Of a stretch of DNA of 64,000 nucleotides, positions 46,001 through 58,429 are shown one piece after another. The stretch lies in assembly GCF_901709675.1 (NCBI RefSeq), contig NC_051089.1, positions 10,415,476-10,479,475 of the forward strand, read 5' to 3'. This DNA is from Syngnathus acus (Eukaryota; Chordata; Actinopteri; Syngnathiformes; Syngnathidae). Below the pieces are notes generated by a model, which did no database searches, was not told the origin of the DNA, and was given only the letters and a program-made list of their open reading frames with translations. Numbering within the stretch: the first letter of the stretch is position 1; each line of letters starts with the position of its first letter. The position numbers were made by a program, and so were the translations under genes.

Positions 46001-49000
46001 GCTGGACTGTTCAAAGTGTTTCCACAGGCCCTGGATGTTTTGGAAGAGTGAAAACTGCTGAATGTTTGTTTCCTTCTACACAGACAGAGTGCAATTCTTC
46101 ATTTGCACGTGACAAAACACTCGCCCTTTCACGCCAACTGTACAAAGCACACCACTTCATGTTAGAACTTTGTAGTAGTGATGTTATGCGCACTATGGAG
46201 GACCACTGCTCTCTGTGAGCTTCATCATACTGAACAGCTCGAGCGGGTAAAATCAAGTATGTGTGTTTTGCATTACACTCCAGTGCCAGTACAATTACAC
46301 AGAATAAGCCAAACAAATATTGCTCGGCATTATTTCCTAAGCGTATTTTCTCTCACGCTGTGTCATGGTAAGAGATGCAGGATGAAAAAAAAAAAGATAA
46401 CACTCACCATGTGACTGGCAGTCTTATTCATTGCGTTCACATTCCTGTTGCTTGCTCTTACTAGCCCTGACACGTAGGGCGTGGCACGTTTTTTTTTTTT
46501 AGGGGTGATTAAAACCCCTCCTCCACCACCTACCTCTCGCTCTCTCCCGTGACTCATTCACTATGGTTTTGGAACCTTGTCTCTACTTCAACTTGCCCAA
46601 CAGGTTTGAGTGAATTCTGCGAAACAGAAAGGTTTTTTTGAAACTAGTGTTATCTTGGCTAATTTGTAAAGTGGTTAGACACAAAGTTTAAATCGCTGTG
46701 TCAATATATTGGAGCTGGTGTCTGCAGCAAAGCTTGTGCAACAACACTGAAATGTTTACAGCCAAGCCTACATGATGGCTGCCAGGGGCTCCATAGCAAC
46801 AGATCCACCGCACAAGTTGAATTCACTCTCCTAAGGAAACAAAATTGAATAACCTAAATCGACGGAAAAAAACAGGACGAAGTCTCCAAATTTGAAAAAA
46901 ACTTCCCTCAAATTATCTTTGACTAAAAACATAACATCTGTTCAGGATTTATTTGTATATTCACGCAAGGATACCTGTGATTCCATATAATGAAGTTACA
47001 CACAATCTTTTTGGGTATTCATATTTTGGAAAAATTGCAGTCTTGTACATATTGATCCTGTTAGATTAGGCCTCATAAATGTGTTTTACTTTTTTTGTGC
47101 TGGCATGAAACAACATTCGACGTCACATGAAAGGTGAACGCAGTGGCATTCAAACCATTTACAGACGCTCAAGTTGGCTGAACAGAAAAATATGCCACCC
47201 TCCAACATACGCACACGCATACGTCAAGCCTACAACCACAGAGTAATGGAACTAATAAAAACTGGAGTTTTGCATCACCTCAGCCATTGCTGTCTGATTC
47301 AGAGGGAAGTGATGCTGAAGAAACAGGAAAGGCCTTTAGCAACAAAGGCACAACAGAATCAAGCGATGATGCAAACTGATCAATTGAGTCAACAATTGTT
47401 GTGAAATTTCATGCTTCCCAGCTGGCAAGTTATAGCCTGACTTCAATTGAAATGGTACTCAAAATCATCATCCATGTGCACACACGTAATAGAAAACGAA
47501 AGGTCTTGTAGATTGGAGAAGCAGTTTTTCTGGTTCAGTTTAAAGAAGGAAAAAGAAAGAGAAAGTTCAAACAATACTGGTAACAATTTAGCTCATAGCA
47601 GCATAATCATGTTCAAAATCCTAAGGCATAAGAGAAGAGTAAGAATTCCAGCCTATAGAAACCTAAATAGTAAGTGAGACACTACCTCAAAACAATCACA
47701 GCCTTGAGGCAAAAGCAGAGGGATCCCGTTTTCATCGCAAACAGGCACCAGGCCTAGAGGACTTCAAACAGATGGACAAAAATATTCTCCCAGTTGTAAC
47801 AAAACTGCTGCGCATGAATAAATAACATCTTTTTTCCTAATTAAAATACTTTTCTTTAAAAACAAACTCCTGCAGTGTCTCCCCGGTTTCTTGAGACCAA
47901 ACGGTCACAGCCCTTATGTTGGCCGCCTGAAAATAAATGACACCAGTGTATGAAATACTCACCTGCAGACCACCTACTTGTGACCATTTTGTTGTGACAC
48001 TGCGAAAGTGCCTTGTTCAACCAAAACAAGTCCAAATTCCCCTATAAAAATACTCATCTAATACATTTCTAATATTGTGGCTGTTCAGTTCAAATGTCAG
48101 CTTTTATCATCATTTTCAAAATGTTAAGTGGCTTTTATCGATCTTTTTCCAGCATTGCGATACCTACAGTAGATGTTTGCTTGCATGAGTGGCTTCTGGT
48201 TTGAAGTTTGTCAAATTATCCACAAACCAGCGTTGCATACATTTCTGGTTCCCTATTGTTATTGCGGTGGCACAATTGGAATTTGCTTTCGTAACACCCC
48301 TGTGTGATTCCACCAGTGACCAGTCAGTGTCCTACTCTGCCCTTTTTCATGTCCAACCGCAAAGTCGGCTCTATTTTGAAACTATTTTGGTCGAGGATTC
48401 TTTATTAACAACAAATCGATTATCAAGTAAATCAAAAACTGTTATGATAATCGAGTCATCTTTTAGAGACCATGTCTCACTTAAAATTATCCAAATCCTT
48501 GGAACAGGACAAACATCTGCATCTGTTTTGGAAAACAATGATCACAAGTTTTCCTGTTTTCCTGCATTGTCAATTTGAAATAATGTCCTGTTTCTTCATA
48601 AATGAACGGAACAAAGATTATGCACGAATGGGGGAATATGGCTCTAAAAGCACAGAAAAGCCAAATCAAACAAAATCAGGTGTGGACTTGCCACAGATGG
48701 ATGATGGCATTGACATTCTGCCTCATGATTTATGAAGCAAAATGACATTGCTATCACCCATGACGCTCTGCTAACTCATCAAATGTCATGTGCAAGTCTG
48801 GAACAGATTGAATTATAGTTCATTATTATCTTTTCTCACATGCTGCTTCGCTTCGCAGTTTGAGTTGTACTGTGATTCAAGCTACTACATTAGCAAATAC
48901 AAAACAAGGTTTCTGTACAATGTTTGATGTGCAGTTTTGCGAAAATATACACGGCTATCTTAAGATACAAGTGAGTTTTTTGAGAAACAAGCCATCGTTC

Positions 49001-52000
49001 AAGCGATTTTGTTTTGACTTGCGGACAAACTTCAGACACGAGCACCGTATGCTGGTCAATTCTAACTCAAGTCAAATCACTTGGTAAAAAGCAAATAAAG
49101 ATAATTATACGTTAAAAATTGCATTAAAATGAATCAAGCTCAAGTTGAACTTGACAGTCAAACTTAAAAAACAAAGATAATTAAATGTGATTTTAAACTA
49201 GTAATCTACGTATATTGCTTGTCGAACGCTAACATAAAAAGGCATTTATATGCTAACGATGAGCACAGATAGTTGTATCAAAACATAAATGGTTGGAAAA
49301 ATACACAGATGCTATAACAATACTAACTTGCGTAAAGTCCTTATCCTCTAATAAAAAAAATATACTTCGTGATATAGTACTGCCTCCTGGTGGCCAAGGT
49401 AAGCCACACCAGAAGGAGTAGCGCACTGAAGTGGATTGCAGCATTAAATCATGATGCCCAAAATTCGATTTAACTCCATGTTATGTTGGTAGGTAATTTG
49501 AAAAGTGAGTGTTTTTTATCATAACATTTTGAATCCCTGTCCATCTTTTTTGACACGAGTCGTGGAACTTTTCGATGTAGAAAGTAGGACAGTGCACATC
49601 CTCCTCCCTTCCCTTTACAAAACAGAATTATTTTGATGATGGTTATCACCTTACAAGTCAACAATAGTACTAAGCAACGCTACTTTCAAGTGCTACAAGT
49701 TTTACAGCTTTGCCCAAAAGGCTGTTAGCTCACATCTCGCTTTGCTACCAGTGCACATGGAAAAAAATGAAAGATGGGGGGGATAAAAAGGGGGTATTCA
49801 AATATGGCGACTATCTATATTACCGTAAGGTATCCATGTTTGCACATAATGAACCACCTCAAAATACAATTAAATATGTGTTTCATCTCCCGAGAGGCGT
49901 TGTAAATCAACATTAATCTGCTTAAGTGGTGTTCAACTAAAAGAATAAACCCAAGGGCAAATATTCAATGTCTGTGACATTGAAATTTTACAGAACTATG
50001 AATATTCTGAGTTCATGTTACACATCTGGTGATACAAACAGAGGAGTCTTGTTGACGAAAACAAACATTTATTTTATTCAAGATTATTCCTTGAAAAGGA
50101 ACCGTTGGAAACCAAAATTAATATCAAATATGCGTACAAATGGTGTTGAAGTGTAAAATCAATCAATAAATAATAACTATCCTTTGGCTTCAGCATCACA
50201 CCAGATAATTATCTATTTTTTCCGGAGTTTAATAAGTACAAGTCTGTGCTAAGGAAGGATAATACGGATGGAAAATTAAATGTTGGATCATGTATTAGGG
50301 GAAAAGAAATCTGATTTGAATTCATTGTTTTTTATTTTTTACATAAAAATAAAAAGCAAATAACAATAACATTATTTAAAAGTTAATTTAATTGAAAGTT
50401 TTGATCAACTATTGTAATATTTGGGTATCAAATGTTTCTATTGGCCTCATCAATATTGGACAGAAACTTGTACACGTTTAAAATATCCATGTAAGTCGAG
50501 TACGGGCTGGTTACAAAATCCGTCAAACACGACTAATTTGAACTTTGGAGGAGTTGACACGCATCCAACTGATAAACGCTGAGAGACAGTTTCTCCAAAA
50601 CAACGTTTTACATCAAAACCAAAAATATTCAAAGGAAAATAATATAATTATGTGCCCAAACAAGTGGGCTTTATTTCTCACAAACATCAAGCAGCTGGTG
50701 GGCTGGAGAAAATGTGCAACACTTAAGGCACAATCTCTGACCACCAGCACAAATTGGAGTCTGGTGGCCTAATTTACTTGGCATAAAACAACTTCATAAA
50801 ATATGAAACTTCTACAGTGCAACTGGAAATATAGCTCTTAAAAAAGATTCCATAATGGCATGGGAAACTTTGATTCAAGTGTTGTTTTTTAATAATGGTT
50901 GTTGTTTTTTCAAAACATTGGTTGATTTTGGCATACTGATCAAGGGAAATTTGTCTTTTTTCTAGGGGGAAAAAATTATCACGTTCTTTTTTCTCATTTA
51001 AAAGATTAATTCACTACAAATTGTATTTGATCATTTTTCTAATCGTCCCTTTTTGTGGGAGCCTTTTTGACTGTTTAGCGCTTGTTTGCCAAAAGTTCAA
51101 TATGTTGACATGAGACCTGCTTCCGCATTCATTCATAAAATGTTGCTGCCTCTGACTGACATCTGTGCTTAGGTGAACTGAATGCATTGCTGAATGAAAT
51201 TCCAGCTGGTGACAAAATGCACATGACTACACTCTCGCGAACCATTCTTCGTCTCAATTAAAAATATACTATTTATTTTAATAAATAAAACACACATACA
51301 TTGCAAATGTTTTGTTTTGTTTTGACGAAATTGAAATGACTTTCAGACTTCTATTATGCTACCACGTCATTTGCAAAAATACTATTTCATGTGATTGCAT
51401 CCCTGAGGATGCGGAACTTTGGTCATCTAATGCAACAGCTTTCCGCCTTACGCCACGGAGGGATCAAGTTTATTCTCAGTTTATAACAACAATGGTTGCG
51501 CAGCACAAGAGGAAACACAACATAGATCAAATCCTTGGTGACTGTTCGTGTCTTGACATTATCCATAAATAGAGGTCATTGTTCAATGAAAAATTTGTGC
51601 GCAACTCGAATTGGTTGTAAAAAGGGTTCGGGTTCAAATTTGTATGTAACCCGGATTGTTTGTAAAAAGGGGCATTGCTAACTCAGTTGGGTTTTTTTGG
51701 GAAATTAATTTTATGCACGTGGAATAAGAATTAAGAAGATTATTGACTAATCCATTTTTGGCCTCATACCACCCTCTGCTAACCTATACTGAAAGTGATG
51801 TTCAAACTGAGCAATTACTTTAAATGTAATCTGGATTTTGACTTTTCACAACCATAAAAACTAGCACAAGACCAATTAATCAGCCCGGAAAAAAAAAAAC
51901 TAGCCCCTTTTTAGAGATGATCTTTTTTCTGTCGCGTCACTCTAACAGAATCTGTGGTGGATTAGCTGTGTTGGACCTTCAAAGTTTCATTTATATAGTG

Positions 52001-53517
52001 CACATTGTCCAAGCATGTCCACAACAGGTTAAACCACTCACATATTGAAACACACGGCAGAAACAAAGTCACGAGTGTGCAGTAAATACCAGAGCAGGTG
52101 ATATTATGACCTGAATAAGATTAGTCTTTTTACGAGGGTTTGTCTAAAGTCAATGATTCATTCATCAATGAGATTCAAAAGAAGTTATTGATGGTGAACA
52201 ATCCCCAGTACATTCTTTAACTTTCATATATTTAGATGATCACACATTGCATGAAGCAGACCACAGTGTTGTGCATGAATGTTTCTTAATTAAATTAAAT
52301 TCAGAGTGCTTTTCAGATTGATAGAGAATCATTGCATCTGGCGATTTACCCCAATTGGTCCCCTACATCCCTATATCAGATAATCACAACTTTTCTAGGA
52401 AATCAAGTATTTCAAAGCACATGCCTGTCAGTTTGCTTAGCACAGCAGAGTCAATATTAAGACAGCAATTTAAGCCAGGGTTTACACGCGCACTGCGCAG
52501 CCAGTCCTTTTAATGATTGACCAGCCTTTGGTTGGGTGTCAATATAAGAAAACTATTTAGAGATAGTTACTTTTGCAATCGAGAAATTCACAGAAAGCTG
52601 TGACGCGTTAACGCTTACAGTGGCAGATGTTTTACGTCCATTAAGTTGACACAATGTTGTAGCAAGGCTGCAGATTAACTAACTTTTTTTTTTTATTAGG
52701 AGCACAATGACCCCTAAATCGAAAATTTTAGAGTTGCACACTAAGTTGACTTGCAAAGTAAATATTGACTCCACTCATTTTAACCACATTACTGACAAAT
52801 GTGTATGTTTTTCAGAAAAAAATCTAAAACAAAGCATTTCCATGAATAAACATGAATAAATAAATATCAGAATTAACTCATTCCATTTTTTAAATACTAT
52901 TGCAGTACTGTTTGTCCTGTATACCATTCAAAATTTGAAAATAAGAATATTAGGCCTAATCAGATTGTAGTATAGGGACCCAGTGTAAGTGCAATTTAGA
53001 CACATCCGCTATCTAGTGGTGATAAGTGATGTTACAACCTAAAATTAGTCAACATCTGCGGATTCCGATATTCATTTTTATTTAATTTTTCTGGGAAAAA
53101 TAACCAAGGGGTCACTCCGAGTGGGGTTGCAGCCATGAGCAGCAAGTTGCCCATCAGTGAACTAGATTTTATACATGGCACTTTAGCAGATGTCAATTAG
53201 TGCAACTCAATATTACATTTGCGATTTAATATAGATCTCTTTACGACAGCTGGGAATTCTGCAAACTTACCTGAGGGCTTGTTTGGGCCCGCATGCAGAG
53301 CACACGCTGATGTTTACAGGTCAACTAGTGTCCAAACTGCTTTTCACTCAAATAACCCGAAACTGGTCTGACCGGTGTGAAGTGGGCTTTACACTACAGG
53401 TGTCAACTCAAAAACTCAACATTAAGCGTCACGAGTGCTGTTACCTTGGGAGAAAAGGGATCCGGGTGAATTGAGATCGAGCTCCTCGCTGAAAAGCGCG
53501 ACAAAGTCAGAGGGCAT
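34076..53517 (-). CDS. NFAT5: Nuclear factor of activated T cells 5 (TonEBP)
   Basis: Rel-family transcription factor that drives osmoprotective genes under hypertonic stress. Exons (minus strand): 53445-53517, 40265-40889, 39687-39873, 38839-39029, 38424-38596, 37617-37751, 37497-37549, 36852-36984, 36643-36711, 36396-36487, 34566-36300 and 34076-34284. These give 3675 bases, 1224 residues, all phases closing; human forms are about 1.45-1.53 thousand residues. It starts [19 protein letters not shown]. Exon 40265-40889 encodes a Ser-rich region and the basic [19 protein letters not shown]. The Rel DNA-binding region carries [19 protein letters not shown], and the IPT/TIG dimer domain runs through [19 protein letters not shown] and [16 protein letters not shown] long Gln-rich activation domain follows. 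A separate optional exon lies at 44448-44517. Confidence 0.95.
34566..36300 (-). CDS. NFAT5: NFAT5 large exon: Gln-rich transactivation domain
   Basis: A single 1735-base exon encodes about 578 residues, from [20 protein letters not shown] to DVFIFGIHN. It carries several polyglutamine runs: one near 35630-35675 of about 16 residues and a cluster at 35780-35935 interrupted by Leu, Ile and His. The runs mix CAG and CAA codons. The antisense strand therefore shows spurious open frames of poly-Ala and poly-Leu. The final exon (34076-34284) adds [19 protein letters not shown] and ends NALTRSY. Confidence 0.95.
39265..39560 (+). repeat. Dispersed repeat family A, longest copy
   Basis: In an NFAT5 intron. 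Contains CAGTGGTGTCTTGAGATACA, GAGTTTTTCAAGTGACAAGC, TCATTCGGCCAATATTTTGC and, later, GAGCATGGTCATGGGATT. This is the fullest copy seen and best defines the family. Confidence 0.65.
40890..44447. other. NFAT5 intron, no further gene seen
   Basis: Holds family A repeat pieces (40965-41060, 41340-41420), a tandem duplication at 41858-41972, a short TCTG run near 42135-42150 and AT-rich unique sequence. Nothing with coding character was recognised. Confidence 0.55.
41858..41972. repeat. 65-bp tandem duplication in NFAT5 intron
   Basis: Two copies of a unit containing AAAGTCAC, CCAGCATGCCTGCA and CTGTAATTTAG, period 65 bases, with a handful of differences. Confidence 0.85.
44448..44517 (-). CDS. 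NFAT5: Optional NFAT5 exon ([10 protein letters not shown] type)
   Basis: A short exon-like block with acceptor CAG at 44518-44520 and donor GTAAGA at 44442-44447. From the ATG at 44500-44502 it reads [18 protein letters not shown]. It ends with one base (G) that joins exon 40265-40889 in frame to give Asp-Gly-Met-Ser. The same [10 protein letters not shown] string occurs in mammalian NFAT5 near residue 48. Here, however, an in-frame TAG (44515-44517) sits five codons before the ATG, and exon 1 (phase 1) cannot join it in frame. It is probably used in transcripts starting at another leader, with this ATG as start. Confidence 0.7.
44518..53444. other. NFAT5 large 5' intron
   Basis: About 9 kb between exon 1 (53445-53517) and the optional exon. 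I searched by eye for a further N-terminal NFAT5 exon and found none. Contents include a duplicated 22-base motif (CTAGGAGATACAAAAGC at 44571 and 44622), a family A repeat at 48940-49090, and AT-rich unique sequence. Alternative first exons of NFAT5 could be hidden here. Confidence 0.5.
48940..49090 (+). repeat. Dispersed repeat family A copy
   Basis: Contains CTTAAGATACAAGTGAGTTT, AAACAAGCCATCGTTCAAGC and TTTTGTTTTGACTTGCGGAC, matching the order seen at 39265-39400. Confidence 0.6.
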
Positions 53518-53800
53518 CGCAATCCCTCAAGAGGGCGGAAGCCGGGCACTGTTGGGCAAAAGCGTGACCTCACCGCTCCTCTCTCCGCTGATCGAAGGGG
53601 TGAGGGATAAAGTGAGAGGAGTAAAGTGTCCAAACTTGTCCTCGTTGCCAAATGTGTCCTTTATTTGAGCGTCGGTCTGGTCTCACTTGGGCTCGCACAC
53701 CCTCGCCGTCGCCGTCGTCTCCGCCCCTCAGTCCGCCCTCTCGAGCCCGTGCAAGTGCCACCGGGAGCCACGCCCACCCAGGTGACGCAATACGTCACAT
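53518..53800 (-). promoter_or_regulatory. NFAT5 promoter and 5' UTR
   Basis: Unlike its AT-rich surroundings this stretch is rich in C, G and CpG, especially 53640-53790. It contains a GC/CACCC-type box (GCCACGCCCACCC, 53767-53779) and two CRE half-sites facing each other (TGACG at 53783-53787, CGTCA at 53793-53797). The open coding start is at 53515-53517. The transcription start is not determined. Confidence 0.6.
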
Positions 53801-54443
53801 AAACAACAGACCAACCCATTTGGAACACTTACAATAAACAACAATTAATTATTGTTAAACTGCAAAATCGAATATTACAGATATTTGCGCATACAATTAC
53901 AAAGAAGTAGGCAACCCGTATATTCTATATTTCGCATAACTTGCAGCAGAGATACACTTTGTGATTCATCATGTCATTGATGCATGATGGCCTGTAAATG
54001 AGTTTAATGTCAAATAACAAAGAAAGTATCACCTAAGAAAAAGATTGTGACGACGCAGATAATCATTGGTGAATATATTTTACTCTCCTGAAGAAGTGAC
54101 AACTTTAGTGGTGTCCAGATTCACAAGAACGTTTAGAGGAAGGTCACACTGATTTAAACACAAAGTTGCACTCTTTGAGAATGTTATTCTACACAATTAA
54201 GTCCTGATCACACCCCAGGGTGATCTAAAAAAGAATCTAAAAAGTATACAATACATGTCAATTGCTATATTGTCGAACTATTTTTGCTTTTCTTACATTA
54301 CACACATCTGAAGAATATAGTTAATAAATAGTGCACTTACAAGAGTAGACAACATTGCACAGTGGCACAGTATGAAGCAAACCATGAAAATCTTCAACAG
54401 CAGCAAAGCACACACGTTACAGCAGACCTTATAATAATGCTGA
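53801..54443. other. PKD1L2 3' UTR and spacer to NFAT5
   Basis: AT-rich spacer between the polycystin stop codon and the NFAT5 promoter. No canonical minus-strand AATAAA was seen here; a variant ATTAAA lies at 54003-54008. The two genes are therefore less than 1 kb apart in tandem. Confidence 0.5.
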
Positions 54444-57400
54444 CTAAAGTGGAACATAAGAGTCCTTGTCAACACACACAGAAGAAATTGTGGCAATTCC
54501 ATTATTTGAAGCACATGAAAGTCCGGCCTTCTCAGAGCGGCCGTCGTCCCCTTGCTTACTCTTGCATTTGATTCCGAACAGACTGCAAAGTTTCATCATC
54601 ATCATGTCCACAATCTCTTCCTCTTCGGATGGCTGCAATGAATCACAATTTTTTCAGTGCCGCAGTGAGAATGGAGCAATATTTATTCAAGGACCATTTG
54701 GGATGAATGTACAGATTGGTTTCATTGTTACACACTGTAATTTTACTTGAATTGCTCTTACTATTTTTGTTCAGAGGAAACACTACTTTAACTCCTTTGA
54801 ATCAACACTCTGCCAAGTACTTCAGTTGGACTACTATTTTTATCTACAGTTATTTATTTTTGCTCGTGGGAACTAGTTTACTTCTTTAAATAAATTCCTG
54901 TCACGTGACTGTAACTGCTGGTGCCAATTCACTCCACTTGAACAATCAAACGAAGCCAAGCAGTCACAAGATGGCAGACAGCCTCATTTCTGTAGTACTA
55001 CTATTTTTATCTCCAGTTGTTTATTTTGCTTGTGGGACCTGTTTTGCTTCATTAAATAAATTACTGTCACGTGACTGTAACTACTGGGTGCTAATTGACT
55101 CCACTTGACCAATCAAACAAAGCCAAGCAGTCACATGACAGCAGACAGCCTCCCTGCAGGCCCACACAAAAACAATATTTTCAACACATGACAGAAATCT
55201 ATATTTAGATGGGCACCAGCGAGCCTGTGGCCACAATGAGGTTAAGTGAAACAGAAAATGAATGGATGGACTATTTTAAAAAGCCATCTGTCAAATTTCA
55301 ATCAAAGTTGGGATCTGTGTGTGCGAGTTACCTTGTGGTGTATTTGTTCTTGACTGAACGCCACAAGGATGACAGAGATGAAGAGGTTGAGCACCACAAA
55401 CGTCATGAAAACGATGCAGGAACCGATGAGGAAGGCGCCCAGGATTGGGTTGTAATTAAGAATCTTTCAGATACAACAAGAAAGATGATCAAGTATATTA
55501 AGATAATCACAATCTGAGGGCTTTAAAATTGAAAGAGCCCTATTTTTACCTCATCATAGTTGAAGATGCCCAGTTGCAGGCTGACCATAGTCTGAGCAGC
55601 ATCAAATAGAGTGCGATAAGAGTACAGCTTCCACCCATACATGAGGTTGGACTGAAAAACAGAAGGATTACTATAAACAGGGTAGGGCCGCACGATCAAT
55701 GCCAAAATGATGATCACAATTATTTTGGTATGCAGCCATGATTATTAAACATAATTATTCATCATGGGAGGGAAAGCATCGGTATTATTACATACTAGCA
55801 CAACACAACTTTTCAGCAAACATGCAGACAGTTTGTAGGTACAAAATTAAACTCTAAATTTTGATTTTAGAATAAACAGTAATTTCTGAAAATAAAAAGT
55901 ACAGAATAATTTAAAACTTACCAAGGTCTACAGAATAAATATTGTACGTCACCTTGTTTGTTATTTGGGCATCCTGATAAAGCCTTAACTGTGTGATTGC
56001 CCCAGAGATATTTTCACAGCATCTAAGGATTATTATGATATGATTCTTTGGGAGGGCTTTGTTCACAGAATGTCAACAAACCCGAAAGAAAAAATAATCT
56101 CTTGCAGTGTGGGAAACTGCTCACAGCAATAGAGTAGGCCAGAAACATGATGGTCATGACCACCAGGAAGCCGGAGATATCAGTCCAGGCTCGCTGGAGC
56201 GTTGCTGTGATCATGTGTAGCTTCGGGTTGAGTCTCAGGAGGTGCCACAGTTTGATTGTTGCAAGCAGCACCAGGAAGGCAATCAGATAGCCCAGCACTG
56301 CATCTGCCTTGGCCGTCTGATGGAAACTGGCGTATCTGGAGACAACGTAGCCTTGTTTTACTGTTTTAATCCATCACTGTTGATTTGTTAAATTTATCAC
56401 ATTATTATTATCTGATGTCAAATATTTGGTCTGATATGGCAGTAATTTAGTCACCAAAATATAGTTGTAACCTTCTTTGGAATCCTCACTTACATTTCTT
56501 GTGCACATTGAGAACTGCCCAGTTTGCCACAATGTATAACACTTACTGGTCTTTGTGATTCTGGTAGTACTCCATGTCTCGCTTCCCCAGCAGAGTTCTC
56601 TTGATGAAAACGGACAGAGCGCTCCAACTGAGAAGTATGATCGCCAGCTCAAGCAGATTCAATTTACTCTTGAAATAGGCCCATTTCTGTTGCTTCATCA
56701 GCTTTGCCTGCAAGCACATACAGTGGAAGCTGGACTTAGGTGTGTAGTTTATTCAGTGATCAAGCTCGTATTCAATTTCATCTTTCCTCCAAACAAATCT
56801 CCCCACTGAAATGAAATGCCATTCATCCGTTCCAGCCCCCTGAAAACACCAGCATGTTTCATACATGTTTGCACATGTCAAATGAAATTGCCCTCAGTAG
56901 TGCAGCGATTCTCAGTGTGGTACATTGGTGCTTTGGCTCCTTCTGGTGGTATGCAAAAGGAATGCTGAATTAAATCCAATGACAATTTCCAACATTTCAA
57001 ACCTAACATACAAACACCTTAGAATGAAGATTGTAGCTATTCAAGTATTGTACAATACTTTTTTCTACTCAGTGCTAAAATGTTTGAGAATCACTGCAAG
57101 TGCGACGTGTGCCTTAATCGGGGAGTGGCCTAGCGAGTGAGAGCTCTGACTGAACCTCTGGTTGGCGATCCACCACACAATTAGTTTTGCATTAGCATGT
57201 GGCCACTGCTCCTTGCAAATGCTTTCATTTTGTATTTATGTGGTTGGATGCACTCAAGCATAATATAAATGCAAAATGACTGCATTTTCAATATACGTAC
57301 ATACCTGAACAAACATGTAATACAGAATGAAGAGGAAGTAAATGGCTTCAGACGCCATGACAAAGATGTGGAGGCCCCCCGTCGATTGGTAGAGACGAAC

Positions 57401-58429
57401 ATTTTGGAGCTCACTACGGAATTGGAAAGCTCCTGATATCAAACACACATATATGATACACATGAGGGGCTGATGTTTCGGTCTCATAGCGCATCGTTGA
57501 TACTTTACCAAGAGCCGTGGTCTCGAGCAAGAGTGCGACAATGCAGAAGAGGTTGACGTTAGCGTTGTACACGGTGAACTCAACAAGGATCGCTTGGGTG
57601 TGCGCATCAAACCAGCGGTTTTCGTATAGATACTGGAGAGATCTGGTGGGAATACACGGTTGATATGCACCTAGTAGGAATAGTTTGTCAGGTTAAAAAT
57701 ACACAAACAACCTGCTGGAGTTTTGCAAGTCGGGTCCAAGATCCACCACAAAGCCCCCTCCCCTGTAGAGTACCATGCTTCCCCAGATGGGGTAGGCTCT
57801 CAGTTTTGCCTGGGACTGGTACTTCCAGGGACTAGGGAGGTAAATTGAGGTATTATCGGCCTGAGAGTTGTTCCAGCCTGGACCGTAGGAACCCATGTCT
57901 TCAGACTCCCATGAGTAGAGAGAGTGGCAGTCATGCACTGCATGTTGCATGCGACGCGCCACACGGCAAGAGTTTTTCTGAACTCTCAGTTGGCGTAGCC
58001 GAGCATTACCAACCAGCTTCGAGTTTCCGTCTGTGATGAATCCTGTGACCAGCAGCAAGAACAAAACACAATTTGTAATAGCATTTACAGTCATTTTTTT
58101 TGGGTTGCTAAATTTTCAATCTAGAGTCTAGAATGACATATACACTATTAACAAAATGTTGGGAATACATTTCAGAATGGATCTGAATCACACTATAACC
58201 TTTACATGAGCTCGCCACGTGGATAAGTACACATCAACATCACCTGGATGCTCTCCGAACAAGTTGCTGATCAGAGTTGTGTTTGCCCAGTTGTACACAT
58301 CTTGGATGCTCATTGTGTCTGAGATGCCTTTGCTAAAGCTCTGGCGAATGTGCTGGGTCAGGAAGTAAGCATTGGGATCCCTCTGTCCATACGCCACCAG
58401 AAGCAGCATCCACATGAATCCCATGTAGG
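54444..58429 (-). CDS. PKD1L2: PKD1L2 polycystin (TRPP-like) C-terminal module
   Basis: Covers the extracellular polycystin loop (HPGFITDGNSKLVGNARLRQ, ending NSSRSLQYLYENRW) and the last six membrane segments. Among these are VNLFCIVALLLE, ASEAIYFLFILYYMFV, LLELAIILLSWSA, VLGYLIAFLVLLATI, FLVVMTIMFLAYS and FMTFVVLNLFISVILVAF. The pore-like block is QLGIFNYDEILNYNPILGAF. The tail (PSEEEEIVDMMMMKLCSLFG to KDSYVPL) is short. Confidence 0.85.

Noticed and set aside
53403-53651. Possible overlapping upstream open frame in the NFAT5 leader
   Set aside because: The frame begins with TTG, not ATG, so it is not a credible eukaryotic upstream open frame.
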